The notes beneath the pieces were generated by a model, which was given only the letters and a program-made list of their open reading frames with translations, made no database searches and had not been told where the DNA came from. A program made the position numbers and the translations under genes. Shown piece by piece: positions 42,837 to 51,367 of a stretch of DNA of 64,000 bases. Every line of letters begins with the position of its first letter. The first letter of the stretch is position 1. The stretch is from Streptomyces sp. NBC_00271 (GTDB taxonomy: Bacteria; Actinomycetota; Actinomycetes; Streptomycetales; Streptomycetaceae): contig NZ_CP108070.1 in assembly GCF_036178845.1 (NCBI RefSeq), forward strand, positions 186,001 to 250,000, in the 5' to 3' direction.

Positions 42837-45362
42837 ATGGAGCGACTTCCCACCCATCCTGGTGAGCGGCCACACGAGTCGGACGCCTCCCCCGGTCCGG
42901 CCCGCACGGTCCCTCCCACTCCCCCTCCCACGGCCACCGCCGCCGTCGACGCGCGGGGCATCGTGACGGAGTGGAGCGAAGGGGCCCGGCAGTTGCTCGG
43001 CTACCTGCCCTCGGAGGTCGTGGGACAGCCCGCCGCCCGTCTGCTCGCCGACGACGCCGGCACGGCCGACGCGGCGGCGCTGCGGGACGCGGCCGGACGG
43101 GAGCGGTGGAGCGGCACCGTGGCACTGCGGCACCGCGACGGCCGCCGGCTGCGGCGGGAACTGCTGGCGCACCGCCGTACGGCGGACGGCCCCGTCACCG
43201 AGTGGCTCGTGGTGTCCGCCGTCACCGGCACACCCGAGGGACAAGCGCCCCCCGGCCCGCCCGAAGGAGAAGCAGCCGGGAGCGGGACGTACGGGAGCGA
43301 GGCGGCCGGGAGCGGTCGGCTGGGGGAATGGGCGTTTCGCCAGTCGCCCTGCGTCCTGGCCGTCTTCGACGCGGACCTGCGGCTGGTGCGGGCCAACGCC
43401 GGTATGGAGCAGGTGCTGTCCCTCACCGAGGACCAGATGCGCGGGCGGCGTCTGCCGGAGATCGTGCCGCATCCGGTGAGCGACGAGACCGAGGCGAAGA
43501 TGCGCCGGGTGCTGGAGGGCGGCGGCCCGCAGCATCTGCGGGCGGGCACCGGCCCCGCGGGCACCGGGGCGGACGACGGCTGGTCGACCTCCCTCGTCCC
43601 GCTGAAGGACCCCGCCGGGCGCGTGCGCGCGGTGTGCCTGGCGGCGCACCAGCGGCTCCAGGAGCATCTCGCCCGGCAGCGGATGCTCCTGCTGAGCGAG
43701 GCCTCGGCCCGCATCGGCACCACCGCAGACAGCGGGCGCACCGCGCAGGAACTGGCCGACATCGCCGTCCCGCGGCTCGCGGACTTCGCCGCCGTCGATC
43801 TGCTGGACGCCCCCCGGCACGGCGGCGAGCCCTCCCCCGCCGCCCCGGCCAGGGCCCTCGCCACGACCCGTACCGCGGTGCGCTCGGTCCTCGACGACGT
43901 GCCCGCCGCCTCCGCGGCGGGCACAAAGACCCTCTACCCGGCCCTGTCACCGGTGGCCCGGTGCCTGGCCCAGGGCCACGGCGCCCTGTACGACGCGGCC
44001 GACCCCGACCTCCTGCGGTGGGCGCGGCAGGACCCGGGGGCCGCCCGGCTCCTGGGCAGCGGAACGCACTCGGTGATGGTGGTGCCAATGCGGGCCCACG
44101 GCGCCACGCTCGGCGTGGCCCTCTTCGGCCGGCACCGGCGCGCGGAGCCCTTCGAGGCGGACGACCTGTGGCTGGCCGAGGAACTCACCGCCAAGGCGGC
44201 CGTCAGTATCCACACCACCCGCCGCGACAGCCGCGAGCACACCAGCACCATGACCCTGCAGCGCAGCCTGCTCCCGCAGACGCTGCCCGACCAGGGAGCC
44301 CTGGACATCGCCACCCGCTATCTGCCCGCCGGCACCCGGGCCGGCGTGGGCGGCGACTGGTTCGACGTCATCCCGCTGTCCGGTGCGCGGGTGGCGCTCG
44401 TCGTGGGCGACGTGGTCGGCCACGGCATCCGCGCCTCCGCCACCATGGGCCGGCTGCGCACCGCGGTGCGCACCCTGGCGGATGTCGACCTGCCGCCCGA
44501 CGAACTGCTCACCCACCTCGACGACCTCGTCCTGCACCTGTCCGCCGACGAGGGCGGCACGGACGGCGCCGAAGAGAGTGCCGGGGGCATCGGCACCACC
44601 TGTCTGTACGCGGTCTACGACCCGGTCTCGCGCCGCTGCGCCCTCGCCCGGGCCGGCCACCCGCCGCCCGCCGCGGTCACCCCGGACGGCGCCGTCCGCT
44701 TCCTCGACGTCCCGGCCGGCCCGCCGCTGGGCCTGGGCGGCCTGCCGTTCGAGACCTTCGAGACCGAACTGCCCGAGGGCAGCCTCCTGGCCCTCTACAC
44801 CGACGGTCTGCTCGCCGCCCGCGACCACGACATCGACGAGGCGCTGGACAAGATGTTCGCCGCCCTCGCCCGCCCCGCGAAGACCCTCGACACGGTCTGC
44901 GACAGAGTCCTCACCGCCATGCTGACCCACCGTCCCGACGACGACATCGCCCTGCTCGTCGCCCGCACCCGGGCCCTGCACGCCGACCGGGTCGCCGCCT
45001 GGGACCTGCCCTCCGACCCGGCCGTCGTCGCCCGGGCCCGCAAGCACGCCACCGAGCAGCTGACCGCCTGGGGGCTGGACGACGCCGCCTTCATCACCGA
45101 ACTGACGGTCAGTGAACTGGTCACCAACGCCATCCGCTACGGCCGGCCGCCCATCCAGCTGCGGCTGATCCACGAGGACTCCACGCTGACCTGCGAGGTC
45201 TTCGACTCCAGCAGCACCGCCCCGCACATGCGGCGCGCCCGGACCTTCGACGAGGGCGGGCGGGGCCTGCTGCTGGTCGGCCAGCTCGCCCGGCGCTGGG
45301 GCACCCGGCACGCCCTCACCGGCAAGACCGTCTGGGCCGAGCAGTCCCTCTCCCCCGGCTGA
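42837..45362 (+). CDS. multidomain sensor phosphatase: PAS-PAS-GAF-SpoIIE/PP2C-HATPase (paralogue of 16260)
   Basis: 841 residues from the ATG at 42837. Same plan as the gene at 16260: PAS (~33-130), PAS (~160-270), GAF (~290-455), SpoIIE/PP2C (GGDWFDVIPLSGARVALVVGD, RAGHPPP, LYTDGL, PDDDIALLVAR) and an RsbW-like ATPase (SELVTNAIRYG, then GGRGLLLV). Many blocks are identical to the paralogue, which implies duplication. It probably acts in partner switching for a sigma factor not present here. Confidence 0.85.
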   Translation: MERLPTHPGERPHESDASPGPARTVPPTPPPTATAAVDARGIVTEWSEGARQLLGYLPSEVVGQPAARLLADDAGTADAAALRDAAGRERWSGTVALRHRDGRRLRRELLAHRRTADGPVTEWLVVSAVTGTPEGQAPPGPPEGEAAGSGTYGSEAAGSGRLGEWAFRQSPCVLAVFDADLRLVRANAGMEQVLSLTEDQMRGRRLPEIVPHPVSDETEAKMRRVLEGGGPQHLRAGTGPAGTGADDGWSTSLVPLKDPAGRVRAVCLAAHQRLQEHLARQRMLLLSEASARIGTTADSGRTAQELADIAVPRLADFAAVDLLDAPRHGGEPSPAAPARALATTRTAVRSVLDDVPAASAAGTKTLYPALSPVARCLAQGHGALYDAADPDLLRWARQDPGAARLLGSGTHSVMVVPMRAHGATLGVALFGRHRRAEPFEADDLWLAEELTAKAAVSIHTTRRDSREHTSTMTLQRSLLPQTLPDQGALDIATRYLPAGTRAGVGGDWFDVIPLSGARVALVVGDVVGHGIRASATMGRLRTAVRTLADVDLPPDELLTHLDDLVLHLSADEGGTDGAEESAGGIGTTCLYAVYDPVSRRCALARAGHPPPAAVTPDGAVRFLDVPAGPPLGLGGLPFETFETELPEGSLLALYTDGLLAARDHDIDEALDKMFAALARPAKTLDTVCDRVLTAMLTHRPDDDIALLVARTRALHADRVAAWDLPSDPAVVARARKHATEQLTAWGLDDAAFITELTVSELVTNAIRYGRPPIQLRLIHEDSTLTCEVFDSSSTAPHMRRARTFDEGGRGLLLVGQLARRWGTRHALTGKTVWAEQSLSPG

Positions 45363-45418
45363 CCGCCGCCCGCACGGGGCCGCGGCCGCCAGGTCCTGTG
45401 GGAACGTGACGACAGGGC

Positions 45419-46654
45419 CTAGAGGCGCACGACGACCAGGGCGACGTCGTCGCGTCCGCCGCTGCTGACACCGAGGCGGGCAAGCAGCGTGTCGGCCAGG
45501 CGTTCGGGAGCAAGACGGGTGTGGCGGGTGAGAGTGTCGGTGAGCCGGCGCAGGCCGACGTCGATGTCCTCTCCCCGGCGTTCGATGAGCCCGTCGGTGT
45601 AGAGCACGAGGGTGTCTCCCGGGGTGTAGGGCAGCTCGGCCTGGGGGCGGGGCACGTGGCGGGGGCGGGCGCCCAGCGGGGGGTCGGTGGCCTGGTCGAG
45701 CAGGCCGAAGGAGCCGTCGGGATGCACCAGGACGGGCGGGAGATGGCCCGCGCTGCTGTAGCGGATGCGGTGGACCCGGTTGTCGATGACGGCCTCGGCC
45801 GCGGTGGTGGCCAGCGCCCCTTCCACCGAGCGGGCATACAGGCCCAGCACCTCCAGCGCTCTGGCCGGCTCGTGCAGGGCGCGGACCGCCGCGGACAGGG
45901 CGCTGCGGAGCATGCCCATCGTCGCGGCGGCCTCCAGGCCGTGCCCGACGACGTCGCCGACGGCCACGGCGAAGCCGCCGGGCAGATCGACCACGTCGTA
46001 CCAGTCGCCGCACACGTTCAGGGACCCGGCGGCGGGCATGTAGCGCACCGCGATGTCCTGGTGGCCCGCCAGGTCGGGCGAGTGCAGCATGGCCTCCTGC
46101 AGGGTGACGGCGACCTGGCGTTCCCGGGCGTGTGCCTTGCGCAGTTCGTCGTTCAGCTGCTGCAGTGCGCGCGCCCGCGCATACAGCTCGGCCTCCATCG
46201 CCTCCCGCTCGCCCAGCACGCTGATTCTCTGCGCGAGCCGGGGGCGGGACAGGACGAACTCGGTCACGTCCTCCACCCGGTGGATGATCCACTCCACCTG
46301 TCCGTCCGGCCCGAGCACCGGGGTGTTGACCGGCGACCACCAGCGCTCCTCGAACTCGCCCGGACGGCCGGTGACGGGGATGTCGTACTTCTGCACCGCC
46401 ATGGTGTCCGGTTCCTTCGAACGCAGCACCCAGTGCAGGGAGGCGCTCAGATTCCGCACCCCGTCGGCGCCCGGGTCCGCGGGATTGTCGGGGAAGGCGT
46501 CGAACAGGTACCGCCCGACCAGTTCCGTCCGGGTGCGGGCGGTCGCCAGGAGGTAGGCCTGGTTGACGTCCACGATCACCAGGTCGCGGCCCAGCACCAG
46601 GTACGGGCTGGGGGTGGCGGCGAACAGCGCCCGGTAGTCGATCCGCTCCCTCAC
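45419..46654 (-). CDS. PAS-SpoIIE/PP2C serine phosphatase
   Basis: 411 residues from GTG at 46654. PAS domain at ~5-130 (ATPSPYLVLGRDLVIVDVNQ, then WWSPVNTPVLGPDGQVEWII), a coiled-coil linker at ~140-180, and a SpoIIE-type PP2C domain (CGDWYDVVDLPGGFAVAVGD, SSAGHLPP, LYTDGLIERRGEDID, RDDVALVVV). Lacks GAF and ATPase modules. Convergent with the larger phosphatase. Confidence 0.85.
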   Translation of the reverse strand: MRERIDYRALFAATPSPYLVLGRDLVIVDVNQAYLLATARTRTELVGRYLFDAFPDNPADPGADGVRNLSASLHWVLRSKEPDTMAVQKYDIPVTGRPGEFEERWWSPVNTPVLGPDGQVEWIIHRVEDVTEFVLSRPRLAQRISVLGEREAMEAELYARARALQQLNDELRKAHARERQVAVTLQEAMLHSPDLAGHQDIAVRYMPAAGSLNVCGDWYDVVDLPGGFAVAVGDVVGHGLEAAATMGMLRSALSAAVRALHEPARALEVLGLYARSVEGALATTAAEAVIDNRVHRIRYSSAGHLPPVLVHPDGSFGLLDQATDPPLGARPRHVPRPQAELPYTPGDTLVLYTDGLIERRGEDIDVGLRRLTDTLTRHTRLAPERLADTLLARLGVSSGGRDDVALVVVRL

Positions 46655-46814
46655 CGCACTCGCTCCCTACCGCCCCGACGCCACGGTCCTCACCCCGCCC
46701 ACGAACCCACTCGACCACGACACGGGGCCGTCCGCGCTGCGGGAACCCCGGCCCGAGTCCGCCGCCGGCTGGACCGCGCCGCTGGGCGGGGCGTTCCATC
46801 GAAGGGCGGCTCCT

Positions 46815-47022
46815 TTGCGTATCGACGTGCACGCCCGCCTGTGGACCGCAGGGCTCGATACGGGTACCCCGCGCGGGACCGGTGCCGACGCGACGCGGCC
46901 GATCTGGACCGTCGTTTCGCGCGGCCGTGGACCACATCGCCGACTCGGGGCTCACCCCGGAGGAAGCCACGATGATCCTCGACACCAACGCGGCGAACCT
47001 GCTCGGCCTGTCCGCGCCCTGA
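46815..47022 (+). pseudogene. amidohydrolase (TIM-barrel metal hydrolase), both ends fused by an internal deletion
   Basis: A TTG at 46815 begins LRIDVHARLWT, the metal-binding N-terminus of amidohydrolase-2 proteins (normally HxH). About 40 codons later the frame ending at 47022 reads VDHIADSGLTPEEATMILDT and NAANLLGL, the family C-terminus. The ~270 residues between are missing and the two parts are in different frames. Confidence 0.6.
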
Positions 47023-47083
47023 CCCCGCGGGCGCAACCACTCCCGCCGCACCGCGGGCCGGGCCCCCCGGGGGCGGGCGGACG

Positions 47084-47707
47084 TCAGCCGGCGCCGCCGG
47101 TGCCGCCGCGGCCGCCCATGCCGCCGCTCTCACAGCCGAGCCCGAGGCAGATCCCGCCGGTGCCGCCCTTGCCACCGCGGCCGCCGTCGCCGGTGCCCAC
47201 CGCGGCTCCGCCCGTGCCGCCGGTGCCGCCGTTGGCGCTGCCGCCGCAGATCCCGGCGCAGATCCCGCCCTGGCCACCGATACCGCCCTCGCGGCCCGGC
47301 GCGCCGGTCGTGCCGGTGCCGCCGTTGGCGCTGCCGTTGCACAGCCCGGCGCAGATCCCGCCCTGGCCGCCGTTGCTCCCGTTGACGGTCCCGTTGCAGT
47401 TGCCCGCACACACCCGGTCGCCGATCCGCACGCTGCCGTCGCCCACCTTGACGGTGCCGAACTGGCCACTGCCGAACTGGCCGTTCACGAACTGACCGCT
47501 GGCGAACTGGCCGCCGCCCGGCCAGCTGCCGCCGCCCGGCTGGGCGCCGTCGGCGGGGAGCTGCCGGGCGGCGGCCACCACGGCCGTATGGCCCTGCGGC
47601 ACCGGCGCGGCCATCGCGGCCGGCGCCAGCGCGCCGGCCGCCACACCGGCGGTCAGAGCGGTCGAGACCGTGAGACCGAGACGGACCTTCCAAGAACGCA
47701 TACGCAT
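47084..47707 (-). CDS. secreted Gly-rich protein with paired-Cys repeats
   Basis: 207 residues from the ATG at 47707 (AGAGGAA upstream). Sec signal, cleaved near AMAAP. Then short GQF-N-GQF repeats (FASGQFVNGQFGSGQFG) and repeats of the type GGICAGLCNGSANGGTG: CAGNC, CAGLC, CAGIC, CLGLGC. Four closely spaced Cys pairs in a PGRS-like matrix suggest disulfide staples or metal binding on a cell-surface filament. First of three secreted repeat proteins on this strand. Confidence 0.7.
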   Translation of the reverse strand: MRMRSWKVRLGLTVSTALTAGVAAGALAPAAMAAPVPQGHTAVVAAARQLPADGAQPGGGSWPGGGQFASGQFVNGQFGSGQFGTVKVGDGSVRIGDRVCAGNCNGTVNGSNGGQGGICAGLCNGSANGGTGTTGAPGREGGIGGQGGICAGICGGSANGGTGGTGGAAVGTGDGGRGGKGGTGGICLGLGCESGGMGGRGGTGGAG

Positions 47708-47859
47708 GGCATTCCTCTTCCCAAAGAATTATTTTCCGTACCGCGGTTTCCGCTGTATCGAATAAACCCGGCCAAGGACCTCGCCGTCACGGCCCGTGAA
47801 TTCGGGGCTTGACAGGAACGCCCCGGCCCGCACCGGGCCGGGGCGTCGGAGGAAGTCCC

Positions 47860-48315
47860 TCAGGAGCCGAAGAGGGAATTCAAACCCATCAGCGCGGCCC
47901 AGTCCCCGTCGCGGAACTGCTTGTCCCAGGTGTCGAACTCCTTCTCGGAGATCTTGTACTTCTTGGCGACGTCGGCCTTCTTCGCCTGCCCGGACTCCAC
48001 GGTCAGCACGATCCGTATCTTGTCCACGCCCGTGAGCTCCGACTTGGGCTTGTCGGGCAGGTCGTCGAACTTGAAGCAGCCGAGCCGGCCGGGCTCGCCG
48101 GGCTCCCCCGGCCGACCGGGCTCACCACCCTTGCCGCCTTCCCCGCCCTTGCCGCCTTCCCCGCCATGGCCGCAGTGGGACGGGTCGGCCGGGACCATCT
48201 GGCTGATGCCTGTGGTGACGCCCGGCGCCGCCTGGGCTGCGCACGCGGTGCCGGTGGCGAGGGCCACCGAGGCCACCGCCAGGACGAGCGGACGCTGCCA
48301 GCGAGTTCTGGACAT
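47860..48315 (-). CDS. secreted collagen-like protein ending in a helix-turn-helix-like domain
   Basis: 151 residues from the ATG at 48315. A signal peptide (LVLAVASVALATGTACAAQA) is followed by a His/Gly stretch and a collagen-like run (GEPGRPGEPGEPGRLG). The C-terminal ~70 residues read VDKIRIVLTVESGQAKKADV, then KKYKISEKEFDTWDKQFRDG, which looks like the helix-turn-helix head of DUF1153/transposase-type proteins. A DNA-binding-like module on an exported protein is odd. The family is not recognised. Confidence 0.65.
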   Translation of the reverse strand: MSRTRWQRPLVLAVASVALATGTACAAQAAPGVTTGISQMVPADPSHCGHGGEGGKGGEGGKGGEPGRPGEPGEPGRLGCFKFDDLPDKPKSELTGVDKIRIVLTVESGQAKKADVAKKYKISEKEFDTWDKQFRDGDWAALMGLNSLFGS

Positions 48316-48481
48316 GGGGGTTCTCCGTTTTCCTTGAGCAAGGTTGTGGTTCTGCGGGGCGCAGCGCCGGCCGTCCGGCTCCGCGTCCTGGTCAATGGGG
48401 GTGCGGGGGGAAGGGGTGAGGGGGTGAGGGGTCCGGTGGGGCGCAGGCCGTGCGGGCCTTCGCCCCACCGGGGCGGAACGG

Positions 48482-49075
48482 TCAGAAGATGCTGCCGCCG
48501 CCGGCGCCACCGCCGCCGCCCAGGCCGCCGAAGAGGACGCCGAGCCCGCCCGCGCCGCCCTTGCCTCCGTCGCCGCCCTGGAAGACACCGAAGCCGCCGT
48601 TGCCGCCCTTGCCTCCGTTGCCGCCGATGAAACCGTCGCCGCCGGAGCCGCCGGAGCCGGCGCTGCCGCCGAACAGGCCGGTGCCGCCGTCGCCGCCCCT
48701 GCCTCCGTCGCCGCCGATGACACCGTCGCCGCCGCCACCACCGCCACCGCCACCACCGCCGGACAGGATGCCGTCGCCTCCGTTGCCGCCCTTGCCTCCG
48801 TCACCGCCGACGCCCAGGACGCTGCCGCCGCCGGAGCCGCCGGAGCCCCCGCCGCCGCCGATGAAGCCGTCGCCTCCGGCACCGCCGTCACCGCCGGCGC
48901 CGCCGCCGTGGACGAAGCTCACGACATGCGCGGCGGGCATCGGGGCGGCCATCGCGGCGGACGCCGGAAGGACGATGCCTCCGGTGATCACCGCGGCCGA
49001 GGCGGCGAGTGTCGCGAGGCGGAAGCCCCGGCGCTTGGAGCGGACGTCGCTGTGGGTGTGAAAAATACGGGTCAT
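48482..49075 (-). CDS. secreted PGRS-like Gly-rich protein
   Basis: 197 residues from the ATG at 49075. Signal peptide (LATLAASAAVITGGIVLPAS, cleaved near AMAAP), a short linker AHVVSFVHG, then ~140 residues of GGDGGxGG and FIGGNGGKGGNGG repeats up to the end. This composition is like mycobacterial PE_PGRS domains without the PE part. Third in the run of secreted repeat proteins. Confidence 0.7.
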   Translation of the reverse strand: MTRIFHTHSDVRSKRRGFRLATLAASAAVITGGIVLPASAAMAAPMPAAHVVSFVHGGGAGGDGGAGGDGFIGGGGGSGGSGGGSVLGVGGDGGKGGNGGDGILSGGGGGGGGGGGDGVIGGDGGRGGDGGTGLFGGSAGSGGSGGDGFIGGNGGKGGNGGFGVFQGGDGGKGGAGGLGVLFGGLGGGGGAGGGSIF

Positions 49076-49415
49076 GGGTTTTCTCCTACCGATTCAGGGG
49101 ACTCTTCTGCCCGTCCCGAAAATTCGGGACGACAGCCGGCGGACCGTTTTACCGGGACCGCCGCACCGGGACAATTCGCGGTTTCGGTGAAAGAGAAAAC
49201 CCTCTGCCGAAGATTTCCGTCCTACCGTCCTGCCTCATCTATTTTCCGGATTTCCTTTCCGGTGAGGCCCGCACTTCAAGTAGGCCCCACGGGCACCGCA
49301 CGGTCACGTTCCGAGGAGTCGTGACTTGACCCAGCGGGACGAGTCGGGTAAAGCGCGCAAAAAGATGCCGCACGGTGGTCCTGGGACACCCTGCGGCGTA
49401 TGTGCGCCAGCGCTG
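49076..49415. other. intergenic, no gene
   Basis: AT-richer leader of the Gly-rich gene at 49085-49260, with several AAATT-type tracts. No supported frame. Confidence 0.5.
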
Positions 49416-51119
49416 CTAGGACCCCTCGGGGCCCGGCGGTTGCTGCTGCTCCTGCTCCTGCTGTTGCTGCTGTTCTGTGTCGGCGGGCGGGGGGCCGGAA
49501 TTCTGGGGCTCCGTGTTCTGGGGCGCGGAGGACAGGGGCTCGGAGGACAGGGGTGCCGAGGACAGGGGCGGAGGCTCGGAGGTCTGGGGCGCGGACGTCT
49601 TTGGCTCGGGCTGCGAGGAGGGCGGTTCGGAGGACGGGGCCTGCGGCTTCGAGGACTTCTCGGACGGCGACGGCGGCGATGACGACGGCTGGGAGGAGCC
49701 CGGTGAGGACGGCCCGGACGACGGAGAGGACGGCTTGCCCGACTCCGACGAGGACTTGTCCTTCGACGGTGACGACTCCTTGCCGGACTTCGACGACTCG
49801 GAGGACTTGGAGGGCTTGCCTGACTCGGACGACTTGGAGGGCTTGCCCGACTCCGACGACTTGCCCGACTCCGAGGACTTCGACGACTTGTCCGACTCGG
49901 ACGGCTTACCCGACTCGGACGGCTTCGACGGCTTGCCCGACTCCGACGACTTCGACGACTTGTCCGACTCCGACGGCTTCGACGGCTTCGACGGCTTACC
50001 CGACTCCGACGACTTCGACGACTTGCCCGACTCCGACGGCTTGGACGGCTTGCCCGGTCCCTGCGAGGTGTCGCCGTTCGAGGGTGTCTGTTCCCTGCCC
50101 GTCGTGGACGGCTTCGGTGGCGGCGGAGGCGGTGGCGGTGGCGGTGTCGTCTTCTTGTCGTACTCGCCGCGGTGGTCTCCCTGGTCCCGGGTGAACCATT
50201 CGCCCTTCTTCTGGCCCGCCACGACGAACTTCTTCACCGGGCGGGGCGCCGGCGCGACGACGACCACGTGCGAGGGCCGGTAGCCGGACCACGACTGGCC
50301 CACCGGCCTGGGGGCGGCACTCTGCTGCGCGGCCGGCGGTGTCAGCGGGTTCCCGCAGGCGCAGCGCACCCGCGGTACCCCGCGCTCGTCGACCAGGACG
50401 GCGGTGCCCGCCTGCAGCACGGCCTGATAGGTGGTGGCAGAACCGTTGCGGTAGCCGTGGTTGGTGACCCGGGTGTCCGCCCGGAGCTGTACGGAGGTGA
50501 GGGTGCGCAGATAGCCGGGGACGGCGGAGGGCTGGATGCCCAGCACCGAGGCGAAGGCCGCGTTCTTCGACGGTTCCGCCTTGAGGGCGGTGATCTGCTT
50601 CTCCACGTCGCAGCTGGCGACGTTGCGTGTCCCGCCGTAGAGGCCGGGGGCGTCACCGCTCACGCTCTGTACCGCGTTGTCCGTGCCCGTGGCCGTGGAG
50701 GGCAGCGAGGGTGTCGCCGTCGGCGCGGTGCTCTCCTTCGCGGTCGACTCCGTGAACGGGTCCGCGCCCGTGCTCCCGGCGGACTGCAGGAAGACCTCGC
50801 CCCGCTGCTGGTTCGAGGTGTCGTCGGAACGGGTGAACACGAGGATCAGGGCCACCGCCGCCACGATGGCGGTGGCGACCACGGCCACCCGGGGCGCGGA
50901 CTTCCACCACGGGTGGTGCGGGCCCTCGCCGCCGCCCGGGCCCCCGCCGCCGGATCCGCCGGGCGGTCCGACCGGCGGTCCCGACCGCCCGCCGCCGAGG
51001 CGGGTTTCGGCGTCCGGGGGTGTGGGCCGGTCCGGCTGGGAAGGCCCCGCCAGCGGCCCCGACGGAGGACCTTTGGGACGGCCGGACGGCGGTTGGGACG
51101 ACGACGGTTCGATGCTCAC
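49416..51119 (-). CDS. membrane-anchored DUF6777-like protein with long Ser/Lys/Pro low-complexity tail
   Basis: About 567 residues from GTG 51119, chosen for GGAGTGGAG upstream; ATG 51137 is an alternative. A Pro/Gly-rich cytosolic N-terminus, one membrane span (VAVVATAIVAAVALILVF), then an extracytoplasmic domain (GEVFLQSAGSTGADPF, APGLYGGTRNVASCDVEKQI, VRCACGNPLTPP) that recalls DUF6777. A proline run and ~200 residues of SKSSESGKPSKPSES-type repeats follow, ending in a Gln-rich tail. Probably a cell-wall-spanning stalk. Lies 248 bp downstream of a Ser/Thr kinase on the same strand. Confidence 0.7.
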   Translation of the reverse strand: MSIEPSSSQPPSGRPKGPPSGPLAGPSQPDRPTPPDAETRLGGGRSGPPVGPPGGSGGGGPGGGEGPHHPWWKSAPRVAVVATAIVAAVALILVFTRSDDTSNQQRGEVFLQSAGSTGADPFTESTAKESTAPTATPSLPSTATGTDNAVQSVSGDAPGLYGGTRNVASCDVEKQITALKAEPSKNAAFASVLGIQPSAVPGYLRTLTSVQLRADTRVTNHGYRNGSATTYQAVLQAGTAVLVDERGVPRVRCACGNPLTPPAAQQSAAPRPVGQSWSGYRPSHVVVVAPAPRPVKKFVVAGQKKGEWFTRDQGDHRGEYDKKTTPPPPPPPPPPKPSTTGREQTPSNGDTSQGPGKPSKPSESGKSSKSSESGKPSKPSKPSESDKSSKSSESGKPSKPSESGKPSESDKSSKSSESGKSSESGKPSKSSESGKPSKSSESSKSGKESSPSKDKSSSESGKPSSPSSGPSSPGSSQPSSSPPSPSEKSSKPQAPSSEPPSSQPEPKTSAPQTSEPPPLSSAPLSSEPLSSAPQNTEPQNSGPPPADTEQQQQQEQEQQQPPGPEGS

Positions 51120-51367
51120 GAGCTCCACTCCCGGCATCGGGGCCTGCGGCACACAGGCCAGCGGCACAGCCTCAGGAAACCCGCAACACAACCTCCTGCC
51201 GTCGGCCCCGCGCCCGCCCCCTCGCCCTCCGCCCGCCGGTGCCTCTTCACACCATTGTGTGCGGCCGTGCCGCACACCTCGCAAGCCGACGGCCCACACC
51301 CGGCAGGAGCGGGCAGGGCCCGCACCGGGGCGGGCGGCGCACGGCCGGACGGACGTACGGCGTGCGG

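Noticed and set aside
43947..47051. Minus-strand open frame of more than 1000 codons
   Set aside because: It is the antisense shadow of two PP2C genes; the translation is low-complexity and has no motif.
49740..50060. Regular DNA repeats resembling a CRISPR array
   Set aside because: The repeats are short codon-level repeats in a coding sequence, with no spacers and no cas genes.
49400..50194. Plus-strand Asp/Ser-rich and Thr-rich frames opposite the low-complexity gene
   Set aside because: They are the antisense of SKSSESGKPSK repeats; the minus frame has a ribosome site, a membrane span and a recognisable domain.
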